Assembly (NCBI RefSeq): GCF_015057185.1
Contig: NZ_SVEV01000003.1
Span: forward strand, 62,001-126,000
Direction of reading: 5' to 3'
DNA: 64,000 nucleotides
From: Pseudobutyrivibrio sp.
GTDB lineage: Bacteria; Bacillota; Clostridia; Lachnospirales; Lachnospiraceae
The position numbers and the translations under genes were made by a program. The notes under the pieces were generated by a model. It did no database searches. It had not been told where the DNA came from and was given only the letters and a program-made list of their open reading frames with translations. This document shows, piece after piece, positions 16,924-26,915 of the stretch; positions within the stretch are counted from its first letter, which is position 1; each line of letters begins with the position of its first letter.

Positions 16924-18810
16924 ATGATAACCATACTATTATTTTTGATTATATTATTGGCTCTGCCAGTATTTTTGGCAGGGAAATATCAAAAGAGATT
17001 TGAGGACACACTGTTTATTAGCTGTGCCTCGATAGTCGGCGTGCTTTTCCTGTTTGGACTGTGCTCCATACTGTTCGTAGGTGTTATAGCGGTGATGATG
17101 GCTGCTGTGGCATTTTATGGCATTACTATTTATGACATAGTTAAAAAGAAGACTACATTAAGCTCAGTAATAGATAACATCATCACACCAGCTACATTTG
17201 TATTTATGGTGGTTGTTGGAATCATCATTTACATCGATTATGGCAAGCTTGCTACTATTTCAGATGAGTTCTCACATTGGATGAGTATCGTTAGGACTAT
17301 GGCTGAGCTTGATGATTTTGGAACAAATGCAGCAGCTCATGCTCCATTTGCTTCATATCCACCGGGAATGTCACTGTTCCAGTATCTGTTAATTAGATTA
17401 GATTATTTATTTGGAGCAAATGCTTACGCTGAGTGGAAGGTGTATTTCGCATATCAGGTGATGGCAGTAGCTACAATGCTTCCATTTGTGAAATGCACAG
17501 GGAAGAAAATAGTAGACGTAATCACAAAGATACTCTTGTGGATACCGCTTCTAATTCTTCCAATAGTATTCTTTGGTGAGTACTACAATTCGGTTTATGT
17601 GGATCCTTATCTTGCTATTGCAGCAGCGTCTGCCATGGCACTTATTGTGACCTGTGAGAAAAAGGATTTATTATACACAGCCTATATCGACCTAGCCTGC
17701 GTGATGCTGGTGCTTACAAAGGATGTAGGTGCACTCATGGCTATTGTTGTAGCAACTGTATATTTGATTGATGCCGTCTATCGCATCCGTAAGGAAAAGG
17801 GAACTTTCAAAATTGGTGTATTTTCAACATTAATTGCAATTGCGCCGCTGGTGGATAGTATTATTGCCAAGTATTTGTGGAAGCTTGAAATCACACTTGC
17901 AAAGGTACCAGTGAAGTTCTCAGAGCCATTTAAATTGCAGCAGCTGCTTGATGTATTAAATGGCACAGATGAGACCTATCGTAGTATCGTATATACGAAC
18001 TACAAGCTTACAATGGAGCGCACAACTATTCCAATGGGAATCTTTGGATTCAATTATTGGCAGCTAATTGTGCTATTCATTGTACTTTTAGTAGACATTC
18101 TTATTAGATTAAAATTAAAGAATAAGATTTCTGTAATCCAAGCCAGTGCCGTTACTGTATTTTCGGTATTATTAGTTTATGGATATTCACTTGGGTTATT
18201 ACCACTTTATATTGCTAGATTTAACGAATATGAGGCAGTTAACTTAGCATCCTTCAGCAGATACATTGGTATAGTAATGCTATTTGGATTGCTATTACTT
18301 TGGATGCTGTTCATGTATTTGGTGGAGACCTATGAGTTCAAACCAGTATACAAACTAATTGCCAGCGCATTACTTTTATACATGGTAATCGCCTGCAACA
18401 AAGAGGCACTACAGACTCAGATGATCAGATATGGTGCTGTCAGCTCACAGGCAGTGAGAATGCAGTATGATGCTGTCACAGCAGAAATACTGGAAAACTG
18501 CGACGAGGGCTCAGACGTATTAATGGTATTTGCAACAGATGATGGATTGAAAAATGCCATCATTGACTACATGGCTGGTTACAAATATAACATGAATGAA
18601 ATCTGCATCGAAGGTCTCGAGGCAGATGATGAGACAAAGATGGACATCCAGAATCAGATTGATAACAGCGACTACGTTGTTACTACAAGTGATGTGGCAG
18701 ATTTGCTACGAGAGAATTTCGGTTATCTATTTGATGGAGATGACCAGATAGAGGATAACACTGTGTATGCAGTGGATGGAGCGATAGAGACGCTTCAGAG
18801 ACTTAATTAA
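16924..18810 (+). CDS. GT-C-type membrane protein
   Basis: A 628-residue protein with about 12 helices. The outer loop after the fourth helix carries ISDEFSHWM (about residues 117-125) and YPPGMS, an acidic motif and a YPPG turn found in GT-C glycosyltransferases. The last 110 residues are soluble. It begins 3 bases after the YfhO stop, with AGGGGAGG upstream. It probably transfers a lipid-linked sugar to a surface glycan. Acceptor unknown. Confidence 0.65.
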   Translation: MITILLFLIILLALPVFLAGKYQKRFEDTLFISCASIVGVLFLFGLCSILFVGVIAVMMAAVAFYGITIYDIVKKKTTLSSVIDNIITPATFVFMVVVGIIIYIDYGKLATISDEFSHWMSIVRTMAELDDFGTNAAAHAPFASYPPGMSLFQYLLIRLDYLFGANAYAEWKVYFAYQVMAVATMLPFVKCTGKKIVDVITKILLWIPLLILPIVFFGEYYNSVYVDPYLAIAAASAMALIVTCEKKDLLYTAYIDLACVMLVLTKDVGALMAIVVATVYLIDAVYRIRKEKGTFKIGVFSTLIAIAPLVDSIIAKYLWKLEITLAKVPVKFSEPFKLQQLLDVLNGTDETYRSIVYTNYKLTMERTTIPMGIFGFNYWQLIVLFIVLLVDILIRLKLKNKISVIQASAVTVFSVLLVYGYSLGLLPLYIARFNEYEAVNLASFSRYIGIVMLFGLLLLWMLFMYLVETYEFKPVYKLIASALLLYMVIACNKEALQTQMIRYGAVSSQAVRMQYDAVTAEILENCDEGSDVLMVFATDDGLKNAIIDYMAGYKYNMNEICIEGLEADDETKMDIQNQIDNSDYVVTTSDVADLLRENFGYLFDGDDQIEDNTVYAVDGAIETLQRLN

Positions 18811-18823
18811 TAGAGGAATAATC

Positions 18824-19747
18824 ATGAAGAAACTATCAATAGTAGTACCTTGCTACAATGAGGAAGAATCATTACCTATATTTTACAAGACGGTCTGCGA
18901 TATGCAGGATCAGCTTCCAGTGGAGCTTGAGTTTGTATTTATAGATGATGGTTCAAAGGACAGAACATTAGAGGTGTTTAGAGAGCTCAGTGCTAAGGAT
19001 GAGAGAATACATTATGTTTCATTCTCAAGAAACTTTGGTAAAGAGGCTGGAATCTACGCCGGACTTCAGAAAGCAACAGGGGATTATGTTGTAATGATGG
19101 ATGCTGATTTACAGGATCCACCTGCATTACTTCCTCAGATGATTGCTGATTTGGAAAGTGGAGAGTATGAGGTTGTTGCTACCCGTCGAGTAGATAGAAA
19201 AGGAGAGCCACCAATTCGTTCATTCTTCGCTAGAAAATTCTATTCAATAATGAACAAAATCAGTAGTGCAGACATTGTTGACGGTGCTAGAGATTATCAG
19301 ATGATGACTAGAAAAGTAGCTGACGCTATTCTTTCTATGGGTGAGTACAACCGATTCAGCAAAGGTATATTTGGTTGGGTAGGATTTAAACGTAAATGGA
19401 TTGAGTTTGAAAACGTAGAACGCGTGGCAGGAGAGACTAAGTGGTCCTTCTGGAAGTTATTTATTTATGCAATTGATGGAATCGTAGCCTTTAGTACTGC
19501 TCCACTGATTCTTGCGTCAGTATTTGGATTAATCATGTGCCTTGTGGCATTCTTATTCATAATCGTAATTATTGTAAAGACGTTAGTGTATGGTGATCCA
19601 ACAGGTGGCTGGCCATCAATGGTATGTATCATCCTACTTGTTTCTGGTATCCAGTTGCTTTGCATGGGTATCTTGGGACAGTACATGGCGAAAGCTTATT
19701 TGGAGACAAAGGATAGACCTATTTACTTGGTACAGGAAGAAAAATAA
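18824..19747 (+). CDS. GT2 polyprenyl-phosphate sugar synthase (GtrB-like)
   Basis: A 307-residue protein with the GT-A motifs VVPCYNEEESLP, FIDDGSKDRT and MMDADLQDPP (DxD about residue 92). It also has a conserved RNFGKEAGIYAGL and two C-terminal transmembrane helices (about 230-255, 265-287). It is of the GtrB/YkoT/CsbB type, which loads undecaprenyl phosphate with glucose or GlcNAc. It lies in the middle of the GT-C run and ends one base before the next ORF, so it is the likely donor maker for those enzymes. GAGGAATAATC precedes the ATG. Confidence 0.88.
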   Translation: MKKLSIVVPCYNEEESLPIFYKTVCDMQDQLPVELEFVFIDDGSKDRTLEVFRELSAKDERIHYVSFSRNFGKEAGIYAGLQKATGDYVVMMDADLQDPPALLPQMIADLESGEYEVVATRRVDRKGEPPIRSFFARKFYSIMNKISSADIVDGARDYQMMTRKVADAILSMGEYNRFSKGIFGWVGFKRKWIEFENVERVAGETKWSFWKLFIYAIDGIVAFSTAPLILASVFGLIMCLVAFLFIIVIIVKTLVYGDPTGGWPSMVCIILLVSGIQLLCMGILGQYMAKAYLETKDRPIYLVQEEK

Positions 19748-21388
19748 ATGACTAATATGAAAAAGTATATCCAAACTAAATATGTATTACCAGTCATGCT
19801 AATAGCATGTGCTGCGTGTCAGTTATTGATTACTTGCTATTTCAATTTTTTAAAGGCACCTGAGCATATGACAATAGACTCCTCATGGGAGTATCTCAAG
19901 GCAATGGTGATTGGAGACAATGGAGGATTCTTTCCGACTGATTTGCTTCATGCAACTACACAACCATTGGTAGAGAGAATATTTTTGCTAGTTGCTCCTT
20001 TGTATAGATTGACAGGAAATGTATATACAGCATACGCCATTGCAAATTTGGTAATCACATTGCTTTCAGCTTTTGTGATATACAAAATCGGTCAGAATTT
20101 AGATTTCGAGATTTGGCATATATTTGTTATTGTTAATTTGTTCCTATGCCCATACTTAGCTTCAGGATTTAATATCAATAATGATCTAGGCTATTTTATC
20201 TGTGTAAATGGATTTATGGCAGCTCAAAACATGTCTGAGTTGTTTTTTCTGTTAATTCTATACATTTTTACCATTGAAAATATTGAAAAAAAGTCTATTG
20301 TAGTAAGCGGTATTACCATAGTTTTTGGCGCATATCTAAGTGTATGCAAGGGACTAGGTATGCTGACTTGGGTCGGAATCCCATTAATTGCATACGTGAT
20401 TGTTTATGCATGGATAAAAAATGAGCCTAAGGTATTAATATCTTGGAAGGCAGTTATTGCATATTTAACAATAGCAGCTATGTTTATTGGTCGTGCTATC
20501 GGTGGTGTGATGGGACTATCATATCAGGATGGTGGTTACAACTGGACTGATGCTTCAAATATCTTTTCGAATATTGGCAAGATGATTGAGGGCTTTATGC
20601 TTTTGATTGGCGCAGTTCCTGCTACAGGCATTGAGCGAGGTGCTTTTTCAATCAATGGTCTACCATATGTTTTTGGCAGAGTGATCTTCTACGTGATTGT
20701 AATAGCAATTGCTTGGAATGTCGTTAAGCTGATAAAAGATAGAGATTTCGATGGCAAAAAGTATCAGGTGCGACTTATGTTGGTGGTACTGTTTGCAGTT
20801 ACGTTTTTACAATATTCTATCGTGGACACTAGATTAGGTGGCGAAGGAGATATATTCTGCGCTAGATATCTGATTACAGCACTTATAGGAGCATTTTTCC
20901 TAGTAGGGTTCTTCCTTAAAGAGCTTGGAGATAGCTTTTTCAAGAGATGTGGTGTTGTTGCACTATTTGCATCAATGGTATTTATGGATTTATTTTCTGA
21001 TTACTATTTGTCATGTGCCGATAATAGTCAGTTTAGGACGAAGGAAATACTTGCAGTAGTAGAGGAGTATAATCCAGGACTTATTGTATTTTGGAGTGAT
21101 TTTGAGGAACTAACACCAGCAGAGAAGATTATCCGCGTAGAGGATTACAGCCGAGTATATAAAAATGTTACAAGAGGTGACATGTATAGTAATTTCGGTG
21201 ACTATAGTTATTACGACGACACTACAGAATATGCAGGCACAACTATGATTGTTACTGCTACGGAGAATCCAGGAGCACCAGCGGAGCTTTTGGATAAATA
21301 TCAGTTGGTATATGAAGAGAATGATATTTCGATTTACTATGCAGACCAAAACTATATAGATTTGGCTGAGTGGTGTAGTAATCTTTAG
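19748..21388 (+). CDS. Polytopic membrane protein, GT-C-like
   Basis: A 546-residue protein with about 11-12 helices. The first outer loop contains the acidic MTIDSSWEYLK (about residue 41), and the last 110 residues form a soluble domain. The layout (long first loop, helices, soluble tail) copies its neighbours at 12827 and 16924. The start codon abuts the GT2 stop. ATG at 19757 is an alternative start. No family-specific motif lets me name the sugar. Confidence 0.6.
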   Translation: MTNMKKYIQTKYVLPVMLIACAACQLLITCYFNFLKAPEHMTIDSSWEYLKAMVIGDNGGFFPTDLLHATTQPLVERIFLLVAPLYRLTGNVYTAYAIANLVITLLSAFVIYKIGQNLDFEIWHIFVIVNLFLCPYLASGFNINNDLGYFICVNGFMAAQNMSELFFLLILYIFTIENIEKKSIVVSGITIVFGAYLSVCKGLGMLTWVGIPLIAYVIVYAWIKNEPKVLISWKAVIAYLTIAAMFIGRAIGGVMGLSYQDGGYNWTDASNIFSNIGKMIEGFMLLIGAVPATGIERGAFSINGLPYVFGRVIFYVIVIAIAWNVVKLIKDRDFDGKKYQVRLMLVVLFAVTFLQYSIVDTRLGGEGDIFCARYLITALIGAFFLVGFFLKELGDSFFKRCGVVALFASMVFMDLFSDYYLSCADNSQFRTKEILAVVEEYNPGLIVFWSDFEELTPAEKIIRVEDYSRVYKNVTRGDMYSNFGDYSYYDDTTEYAGTTMIVTATENPGAPAELLDKYQLVYEENDISIYYADQNYIDLAEWCSNL

Positions 21389-21426
21389 AAATGAAATAGA
21401 GGGGGAGAGAAAAAGAGGAATGAAGA

Positions 21427-22683
21427 ATGCTATTTTTACGCATTGAAGAAAATAAAAAGTGGTACAAGATAGTTGATTTTACAATCTATACCGCAGCAGT
21501 TATATGTTCAACATTGGTAGTGTTTTATTTGATTTATAATCAGGCAACACATACAGGCGATATGTACCTTTCTGACATACATCCTTATATAGATGAGATG
21601 CTTGGTACACAGGATGAGTATAGTTTTCCATACCCTGTAATGTTTAAGTTTGCTTGGTTAATATATATGATTTGTGGCAAGCCAGAGCTATCTATGGCTA
21701 TAGCTGTCACAATGTTAAACACACTTGCCATTATTGTTACACGCAAAGTGGTTGCAAAGCAGACTAATACTAATATATTGGCAACAGTTAGTACATTGAT
21801 GCTGTTTTTCAGTTCGATGCTTTTTTCTCATGCTTTTTTTAGATTTGGGATAAAGAATTTTTATCTAGGAGTATATTCTCCAAATCCATGGCATAATCAG
21901 ACTTTGATGGCAGCTAGACCATTTATGATCTTAGCCTTTGTGTATGGAGTAAAGACTCTTTGTTCATACGAAGAGGACTTCAAAGAAGGCTTGTTTTCGG
22001 TTTATGCAAAGCGAAATATAAAAGACTATTTTATATTTGGTCTTTTTATGCTCTTAGTAACTATGACAAAACCTGCATATACTCTTCCACACGGAGTAGC
22101 ATTTGCTGCAGTTATGCTCTATAGATTGCTTTCTACGAGATTTAGAAATATCAAGCAGACGATTTTCATGGGACTATTTTATATTCCGACAATAGTTGCA
22201 CTTTTGTATCAGTATTCTGGAGTGTTTACAGGTACATCAGTGCAGGGGGATGAAAATGGAATTGGTATAGCATTTGCTAGAGTTTGGTCACAATATAATG
22301 GAAATATTCCTCTTGGAATTGTGCTTGCAGCAGCATTTCCAATAGTAGTATTATTGCTGAATTTTAGAGTACTAAAAGAGTCAACACAGTATAGAATGGC
22401 CTGGTTTGTTTATCTAGTAGGATTGTTGATGGCCCTAGTATTCTATGAAAAGGGATTCAGAGAAATCCATTTCAATTTTCAATGGGGATATATGTGTGGG
22501 TTGTTTATAGTATTCTTAGTATCTGTTATTGAATTAATAAAACAATTTATGACTATTCTGCAAAGAAAAGCAGATAGATTATTAAAGATAAAGGTAAGTA
22601 TTGAAGTGGTAGTATTGGTGCTACATGTTTTATGTGGACTAAATTACTTTGTGAGAATGTGCTGGGGAATTAGTTATTGTTAG
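21427..22683 (+). CDS. Polytopic membrane protein, GT-C-like
   Basis: A 418-residue protein with about 9-10 helices. The first outer loop reads MYLSDIHPYIDEML (about 40-53), with acidic residues at the position expected for a GT-C catalytic centre, followed by FPYPVMFKF. There is no soluble tail. AGAGGAATGAAGA upstream supports this start. It belongs to the same operon as its neighbours. A glycosyltransferase role is inference from fold and context. Confidence 0.55.
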   Translation: MLFLRIEENKKWYKIVDFTIYTAAVICSTLVVFYLIYNQATHTGDMYLSDIHPYIDEMLGTQDEYSFPYPVMFKFAWLIYMICGKPELSMAIAVTMLNTLAIIVTRKVVAKQTNTNILATVSTLMLFFSSMLFSHAFFRFGIKNFYLGVYSPNPWHNQTLMAARPFMILAFVYGVKTLCSYEEDFKEGLFSVYAKRNIKDYFIFGLFMLLVTMTKPAYTLPHGVAFAAVMLYRLLSTRFRNIKQTIFMGLFYIPTIVALLYQYSGVFTGTSVQGDENGIGIAFARVWSQYNGNIPLGIVLAAAFPIVVLLLNFRVLKESTQYRMAWFVYLVGLLMALVFYEKGFREIHFNFQWGYMCGLFIVFLVSVIELIKQFMTILQRKADRLLKIKVSIEVVVLVLHVLCGLNYFVRMCWGISYC

Positions 22684-22714
22684 AATCACTTAAAATAAAA
22701 AGGACTAAAAAGAA

Positions 22715-24586
22715 ATGAATGAGGAAAATGAAAAAGTTACAAAGAGTCATAAGATAGGTGGGACAGTGCTAAAAGTTCTGTACTATATCTTCGTGATACT
22801 ATTGGTGGTATTGTTTTTTACCGTTGCATATTTCAAAAATTCGTGGTCGAATCTTACATTTGCAGAGATAATGTTCCATTTAAATACCACAATTGCTGGG
22901 ACGAATCCGGACATGATTATATCTGCATTGCTAAAATATGGATTACCTGCTGTAGTAATAATTGCAGTTATCATATTAGGTAGAATATACCTTAAGAAAA
23001 AGAATATAAAGGCATTTAAAATAGCTTCTGTAATTGTGATGGTGGCATTGATACTTGCAAATACCATCAGTGTATATTTGTTTGAAAAAGATACTCATAT
23101 AATTAGAGATTTTAAAAATTCATTATTTCACACAAATTACGGTGAATTTGTAGAGGAGCAGTATGTTGACCCAGCTACTGTATCTATTACATTTCCTGAA
23201 AAAAAGAGAAATTTGATTTATGTCTACATGGAATCCATGGAGTCTACATTCTCTGACAAGGAAAATGGTGGAGCTTATAAAGATAACTATATTCCGAATT
23301 TAACAAAGATTAGTGAGACAAATGACAATTTCTCTGGAGATGCAGGCACATTAAATGGTGGTATAGCGCTTCCTGGTACTAACTGGACTAGTGCAGCAGC
23401 ATTTTCACAAGCCAGTGGACTGCCATTGCAGTTGCCAGTAGATGAGGGACAGTTGGGTGATGATGCAGAGTTCTTCCCAACAGTAATCACACTTGGAGAC
23501 ATTTTAAAGAACGAGGGATACACCAATGTCCTTGAAATGGGCTCAGATTCATACTTTGGAGCTATCAATTCTTATTATTCTAGTCATGGTGATTACGAAA
23601 TCCATGATTATGATTATGCGCTAACAACCGGATTGGTTCCAAAGGATTACTATGCATTTTGGGGCTATGAGGACGAAAAACTATTTGAGTTTGCAAAGCA
23701 GGAGATAACAGAGCTTGCAGCTAAGGGTGAGCCATTTAACTATACAATGTTCACTATGGATACACATGCAGAGGATGGATATGTTTGCCAGCTTTGTGAT
23801 GATGAATATGATGATCAGTATGCAAACGTTATCGCTTGCTCAGACAAGCAGGTAAGTGAATTTGTAGAGTGGATTCAGCAACAGGATTTCTACGATAATA
23901 CAACGATTGTTCTTACTGGTGATCACCCAACTATGGATTCGGATTTCTGTTCTGATATTGGCAGCTATCAGAGAAAAACATATACAGCGATTATTAATTC
24001 GGCAGTTGAACCAGTGAATACAGAGCATAGAGAGTATGCCACAATTGATTTGTTCCCAACTGTATTAGCAGCACTTGGTGTAGAAATGTCATCTGATAGA
24101 TTGGGCTGTGGTACTAATCTATATGGTGAAGAACAGACCTTAGTCGAAGAATATGGCATAGACAAGTGTATTGATGAGTTTACAAGAGAGTCATTATTCG
24201 TTGAAAATCTAGCAAAGGTCAACCTGGAAGTCGACCAAGCGAAGCTTGATGCTTCTGCAGAAAATGCCTACCTTGAAGTAGCAGAAGATAATGGATTTAT
24301 TCGATTTAGATTGCAAAAAGCTGATGCTATTAGTATGCTTGAAATTGACAATATGAAGCTGGTTGTGCATAACAACAGCACAGGCGAGGAGTTAACATAC
24401 GATATAGATTTAGAAAGAGTTCGAGCAGGCTGGCATGGAGTGGTTCACTCAGAGATTCCATTTGATCAGGTTTCTAATCTAGATTGTGATGTTTACATCA
24501 CAGCAGGTGACTACAAGGACTATCTGCTAAAATCATTTACTGCTGATGAGTTCGAAATGTGGGATATCAGATGGGATGTCGATTAA
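22715..24586 (+). CDS. LTA-synthase-family (alkaline phosphatase superfamily) transferase
   Basis: A 623-residue enzyme with three N-terminal helices (about 17-40, 73-93, 100-122) and a large extracellular sulfatase-fold domain. Visible active-site elements: metal ligand Glu in YMES (about E173), nucleophile Thr in GTNWTSAA (about T225), DTHAEDGY, and TGDHPTMD. Residues from about 535 form an extra C-terminal beta-rich domain. LtaS, GacH and OpgB relatives transfer glycerol phosphate or similar groups from phosphatidylglycerol to surface glycans. Its catalytic domain is closely related to the C-terminal half of the protein at 37307. Context suggests phosphoglycerol decoration of the glycan made by the flanking GT-C enzymes. 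Confidence 0.88.
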   Translation: MNEENEKVTKSHKIGGTVLKVLYYIFVILLVVLFFTVAYFKNSWSNLTFAEIMFHLNTTIAGTNPDMIISALLKYGLPAVVIIAVIILGRIYLKKKNIKAFKIASVIVMVALILANTISVYLFEKDTHIIRDFKNSLFHTNYGEFVEEQYVDPATVSITFPEKKRNLIYVYMESMESTFSDKENGGAYKDNYIPNLTKISETNDNFSGDAGTLNGGIALPGTNWTSAAAFSQASGLPLQLPVDEGQLGDDAEFFPTVITLGDILKNEGYTNVLEMGSDSYFGAINSYYSSHGDYEIHDYDYALTTGLVPKDYYAFWGYEDEKLFEFAKQEITELAAKGEPFNYTMFTMDTHAEDGYVCQLCDDEYDDQYANVIACSDKQVSEFVEWIQQQDFYDNTTIVLTGDHPTMDSDFCSDIGSYQRKTYTAIINSAVEPVNTEHREYATIDLFPTVLAALGVEMSSDRLGCGTNLYGEEQTLVEEYGIDKCIDEFTRESLFVENLAKVNLEVDQAKLDASAENAYLEVAEDNGFIRFRLQKADAISMLEIDNMKLVVHNNSTGEELTYDIDLERVRAGWHGVVHSEIPFDQVSNLDCDVYITAGDYKDYLLKSFTADEFEMWDIRWDVD

Positions 24587-24607
24587 ATGCTTTATGAGGA
24601 TTTATCT

Positions 24608-26089
24608 ATGATAAACATGCAAAATATGATGTCATGTAAAAGTATTTTTTTGAAGTCGTTCTTTATTACGCTTCTGTTCTTGGGAACGGGATATCAAATC
24701 AAATATGCAGTAGATACTTTTTGGACATTTGAGGTTGGATTCGAATATATGGCATTTGATATGTTTAGCCGTAATGGACGTCCAATCATTGCATTTATTT
24801 ATTGGTTATTCTCTCTAACGAATCTGCAAAATGAGTGGTTTTATTATTTTTCTTATGCCCTTGCATTCATTTGCGCAATGATATCAATAGTTGTGTATAC
24901 CGAGGTGCTTGGTTATTATATTAAAAATGAGAACTTAAGAATCCTTTTGAGCTTTTTGTCTATAATCAATCTATATTCGATTGAATATTTCATGTTTGTT
25001 GAGGAAGGTGGATTCTTACTAGGGATACTATTTTGTGTCTCCGCTGTATATTTTATAAATAAGTATTTAAGAACCTCATTGCCTAGTAATATTGCTTTTG
25101 CATTAGTAATGGTATTGTTAGCGGTATGTACATATCAAGGAGTTCTGCCAGTCTTTTTTATTTTATCAATACCATGCATATGTAAGAATTCAGATTCCAT
25201 GATGGATTATATAAAAAAAGGATTGATTCTTTGCTTTATATATTTGGTTTCTGCTGGTATTTATGTGATTATTTATAAGTTGTTTTGTGATGGGGCTCGA
25301 TCAGCTACAGGAAATACACTCATAGAGAGAATTAAGTATGCAATGTATGTTATCAAACATTCGTATACAACTACCGCTAACTTACTGCCTAAGTACTTAT
25401 ACATGTGTATAGGTTTAGTGATACTTGTATTTAGTGTATTTGGAATTACCAAACTAAAGGACAGGGGCAAGGCTATCTTAAATGTAGTAATAATAATTGT
25501 AGCTAATTCGGTTTTGCCTGTAGCTAGTTTAATCGTATCAAGCGGATGGGAAGCACCTAGAATTATTTATCCTATAATGAGTTTGGCTGGCGTCCTAGGT
25601 GTAAACTATTTTATTAATATTTGCGACTGTTCAGAAGAGATAGATAATAATCGATTGCCTAAATATGTTGTGACTTTCGTTTGCCTTATACTATTGTTCT
25701 CGCAGTATTTGTCTTTTACTAGGATATACAATGATAAGTATAAAATGAATTATGCAGATATGGTGAGAGTTCAGGAAATAGGTCAAACTATTAAGGAATA
25801 TGAGGCAGAGACAGGCAATAAAATAGTACAGTTTATTTTTTACTATGATGCTCATCAAGATAATCCATATTATCAAGGATTATATTCAGAAGGGGATTTG
25901 GTTGTATCTTCATTTCATAGTTGGGATAGTCAATTAAATGCAATAAATTATTATCTCGGTACAGATTATCAAAGATTGCTTCAGCAGGATGATACATATA
26001 AAGAATACTTTTCACAACTAGATTGGAAATGTTATTCGCCTTCTCAAATTAGATGCGATTATGATACAGTGCATTACTGCGTATATTAA
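24608..26089 (+). CDS. GtrII-like glucosyltransferase-domain membrane protein
   Basis: The track ATG at 24587 has no ribosome site. ATG 24608 has GAGGA 7 bases upstream and is preferred (about 493 residues). There are about ten helices. The first outer loop has FDMFSRNGRPIIAFIYWLF, the N-R/D-GRP pattern of the GtrII (Glucos_trans_II) family that adds glucose to O-antigens from a lipid-linked donor. Later, AYQG-like CTYQGVLPVFF also fits. A soluble tail ends the protein. It is likely a serotype-type glycosylation enzyme served by a GtrB-like GT2. Confidence 0.75.
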   Translation: MINMQNMMSCKSIFLKSFFITLLFLGTGYQIKYAVDTFWTFEVGFEYMAFDMFSRNGRPIIAFIYWLFSLTNLQNEWFYYFSYALAFICAMISIVVYTEVLGYYIKNENLRILLSFLSIINLYSIEYFMFVEEGGFLLGILFCVSAVYFINKYLRTSLPSNIAFALVMVLLAVCTYQGVLPVFFILSIPCICKNSDSMMDYIKKGLILCFIYLVSAGIYVIIYKLFCDGARSATGNTLIERIKYAMYVIKHSYTTTANLLPKYLYMCIGLVILVFSVFGITKLKDRGKAILNVVIIIVANSVLPVASLIVSSGWEAPRIIYPIMSLAGVLGVNYFINICDCSEEIDNNRLPKYVVTFVCLILLFSQYLSFTRIYNDKYKMNYADMVRVQEIGQTIKEYEAETGNKIVQFIFYYDAHQDNPYYQGLYSEGDLVVSSFHSWDSQLNAINYYLGTDYQRLLQQDDTYKEYFSQLDWKCYSPSQIRCDYDTVHYCVY

Positions 26090-26122
26090 TTTGAAATGCA
26101 AAATAAGTAGGGAGAATGAAAG

Positions 26123-26812
26123 ATGATAGGAGTTTATGATTACACAGTTATTTTGACTTATCTTTCCGCTGTTTCAGGTGTGTTAGGTATTATATTTACA
26201 ACTACCGGTATAGGACATCCATATTGTGGTGCATTATTCCTTATGGTGTCAGGTCTTTTTGACGGATTTGATGGTAAGGTTGCTAGAACAAAAAAGAATC
26301 GAACAGATTATGAGAGACGCTTTGGTGTACAGATTGATTCATTATCGGATTTGATTTGCTTTGGAGTGCTTCCTGCATCAATCGGTCTTGGTCAGCTCAG
26401 AGCTAGTGGAAGACTAGTTGATTTAGGAAGAGGTCATGCAAGACCAGATAATTATGAGCTTATTCTATTGCTCATCTCGATTGCAGCTTTTTATGTTCTC
26501 TCAGCTTTAATCCGTTTGGCATATTTCAACTCCACAGAGGATGAACGTGCTGAGGAGAAAAAGATAAAGGGTAAAGAGTATTTTACAGGTATGCCTGTTA
26601 CAACCGCTGCGCTTATTTTTCCATTAACATTAGTTATTAACTGGTTTATTAGAGTGGATTTGACTATTTTTTACTTCTGGTTATTGTTTGTTACAGGGCT
26701 ATTGTTTGTAGGAAATTTCAAGGTTCCAAAGCCGGGAAAGAAGACATTTGCTGCAATGATAGTTGTTGGATTGGTTGAGTTTATTTCGGTTGTGTTTATA
26801 TTATTTGGATAG
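26123..26812 (+). CDS. pssA: CDP-alcohol phosphatidyltransferase (phosphatidylserine-synthase-like)
   Basis: A 229-residue membrane protein with about six helices. It carries the CDP-alcohol phosphotransferase signature: FDGKVAR, then GVQIDSLSDL (D-G-x2-A-R ... G-x3-D-x3-D). The gap between the two halves is about four residues longer than usual. SDLICFGVLPAS matches PssA (CDP-diacylglycerol-serine O-phosphatidyltransferase). A lipid enzyme inside a glycan locus is unusual. It may supply phospholipid head groups used by the neighbouring LTA-synthase-like enzyme (inference). The start is supported by AGGGAGAATGAAAG. Confidence 0.85.
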   Translation: MIGVYDYTVILTYLSAVSGVLGIIFTTTGIGHPYCGALFLMVSGLFDGFDGKVARTKKNRTDYERRFGVQIDSLSDLICFGVLPASIGLGQLRASGRLVDLGRGHARPDNYELILLLISIAAFYVLSALIRLAYFNSTEDERAEEKKIKGKEYFTGMPVTTAALIFPLTLVINWFIRVDLTIFYFWLLFVTGLLFVGNFKVPKPGKKTFAAMIVVGLVEFISVVFILFG

Positions 26813-26915
26813 AATATTTTTATTGCGGTTGTCTCTGTTTGCTATTGCAGGGACAATTGCTGCTTTTACAGGTGATATATCAAATTAGAGAGTAGAAAGG
26901 TATAAGAATTATTTC

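Noticed and set aside
26820-26893. Short hydrophobic reading frame (LLRLSLFAIAGTIAAFTGDI) after pssA
   Set aside because: Only about 22 codons from a TTG with no proper ribosome site. The same bases form a partial hairpin. Not enough to call a gene, though a small membrane peptide is not excluded.
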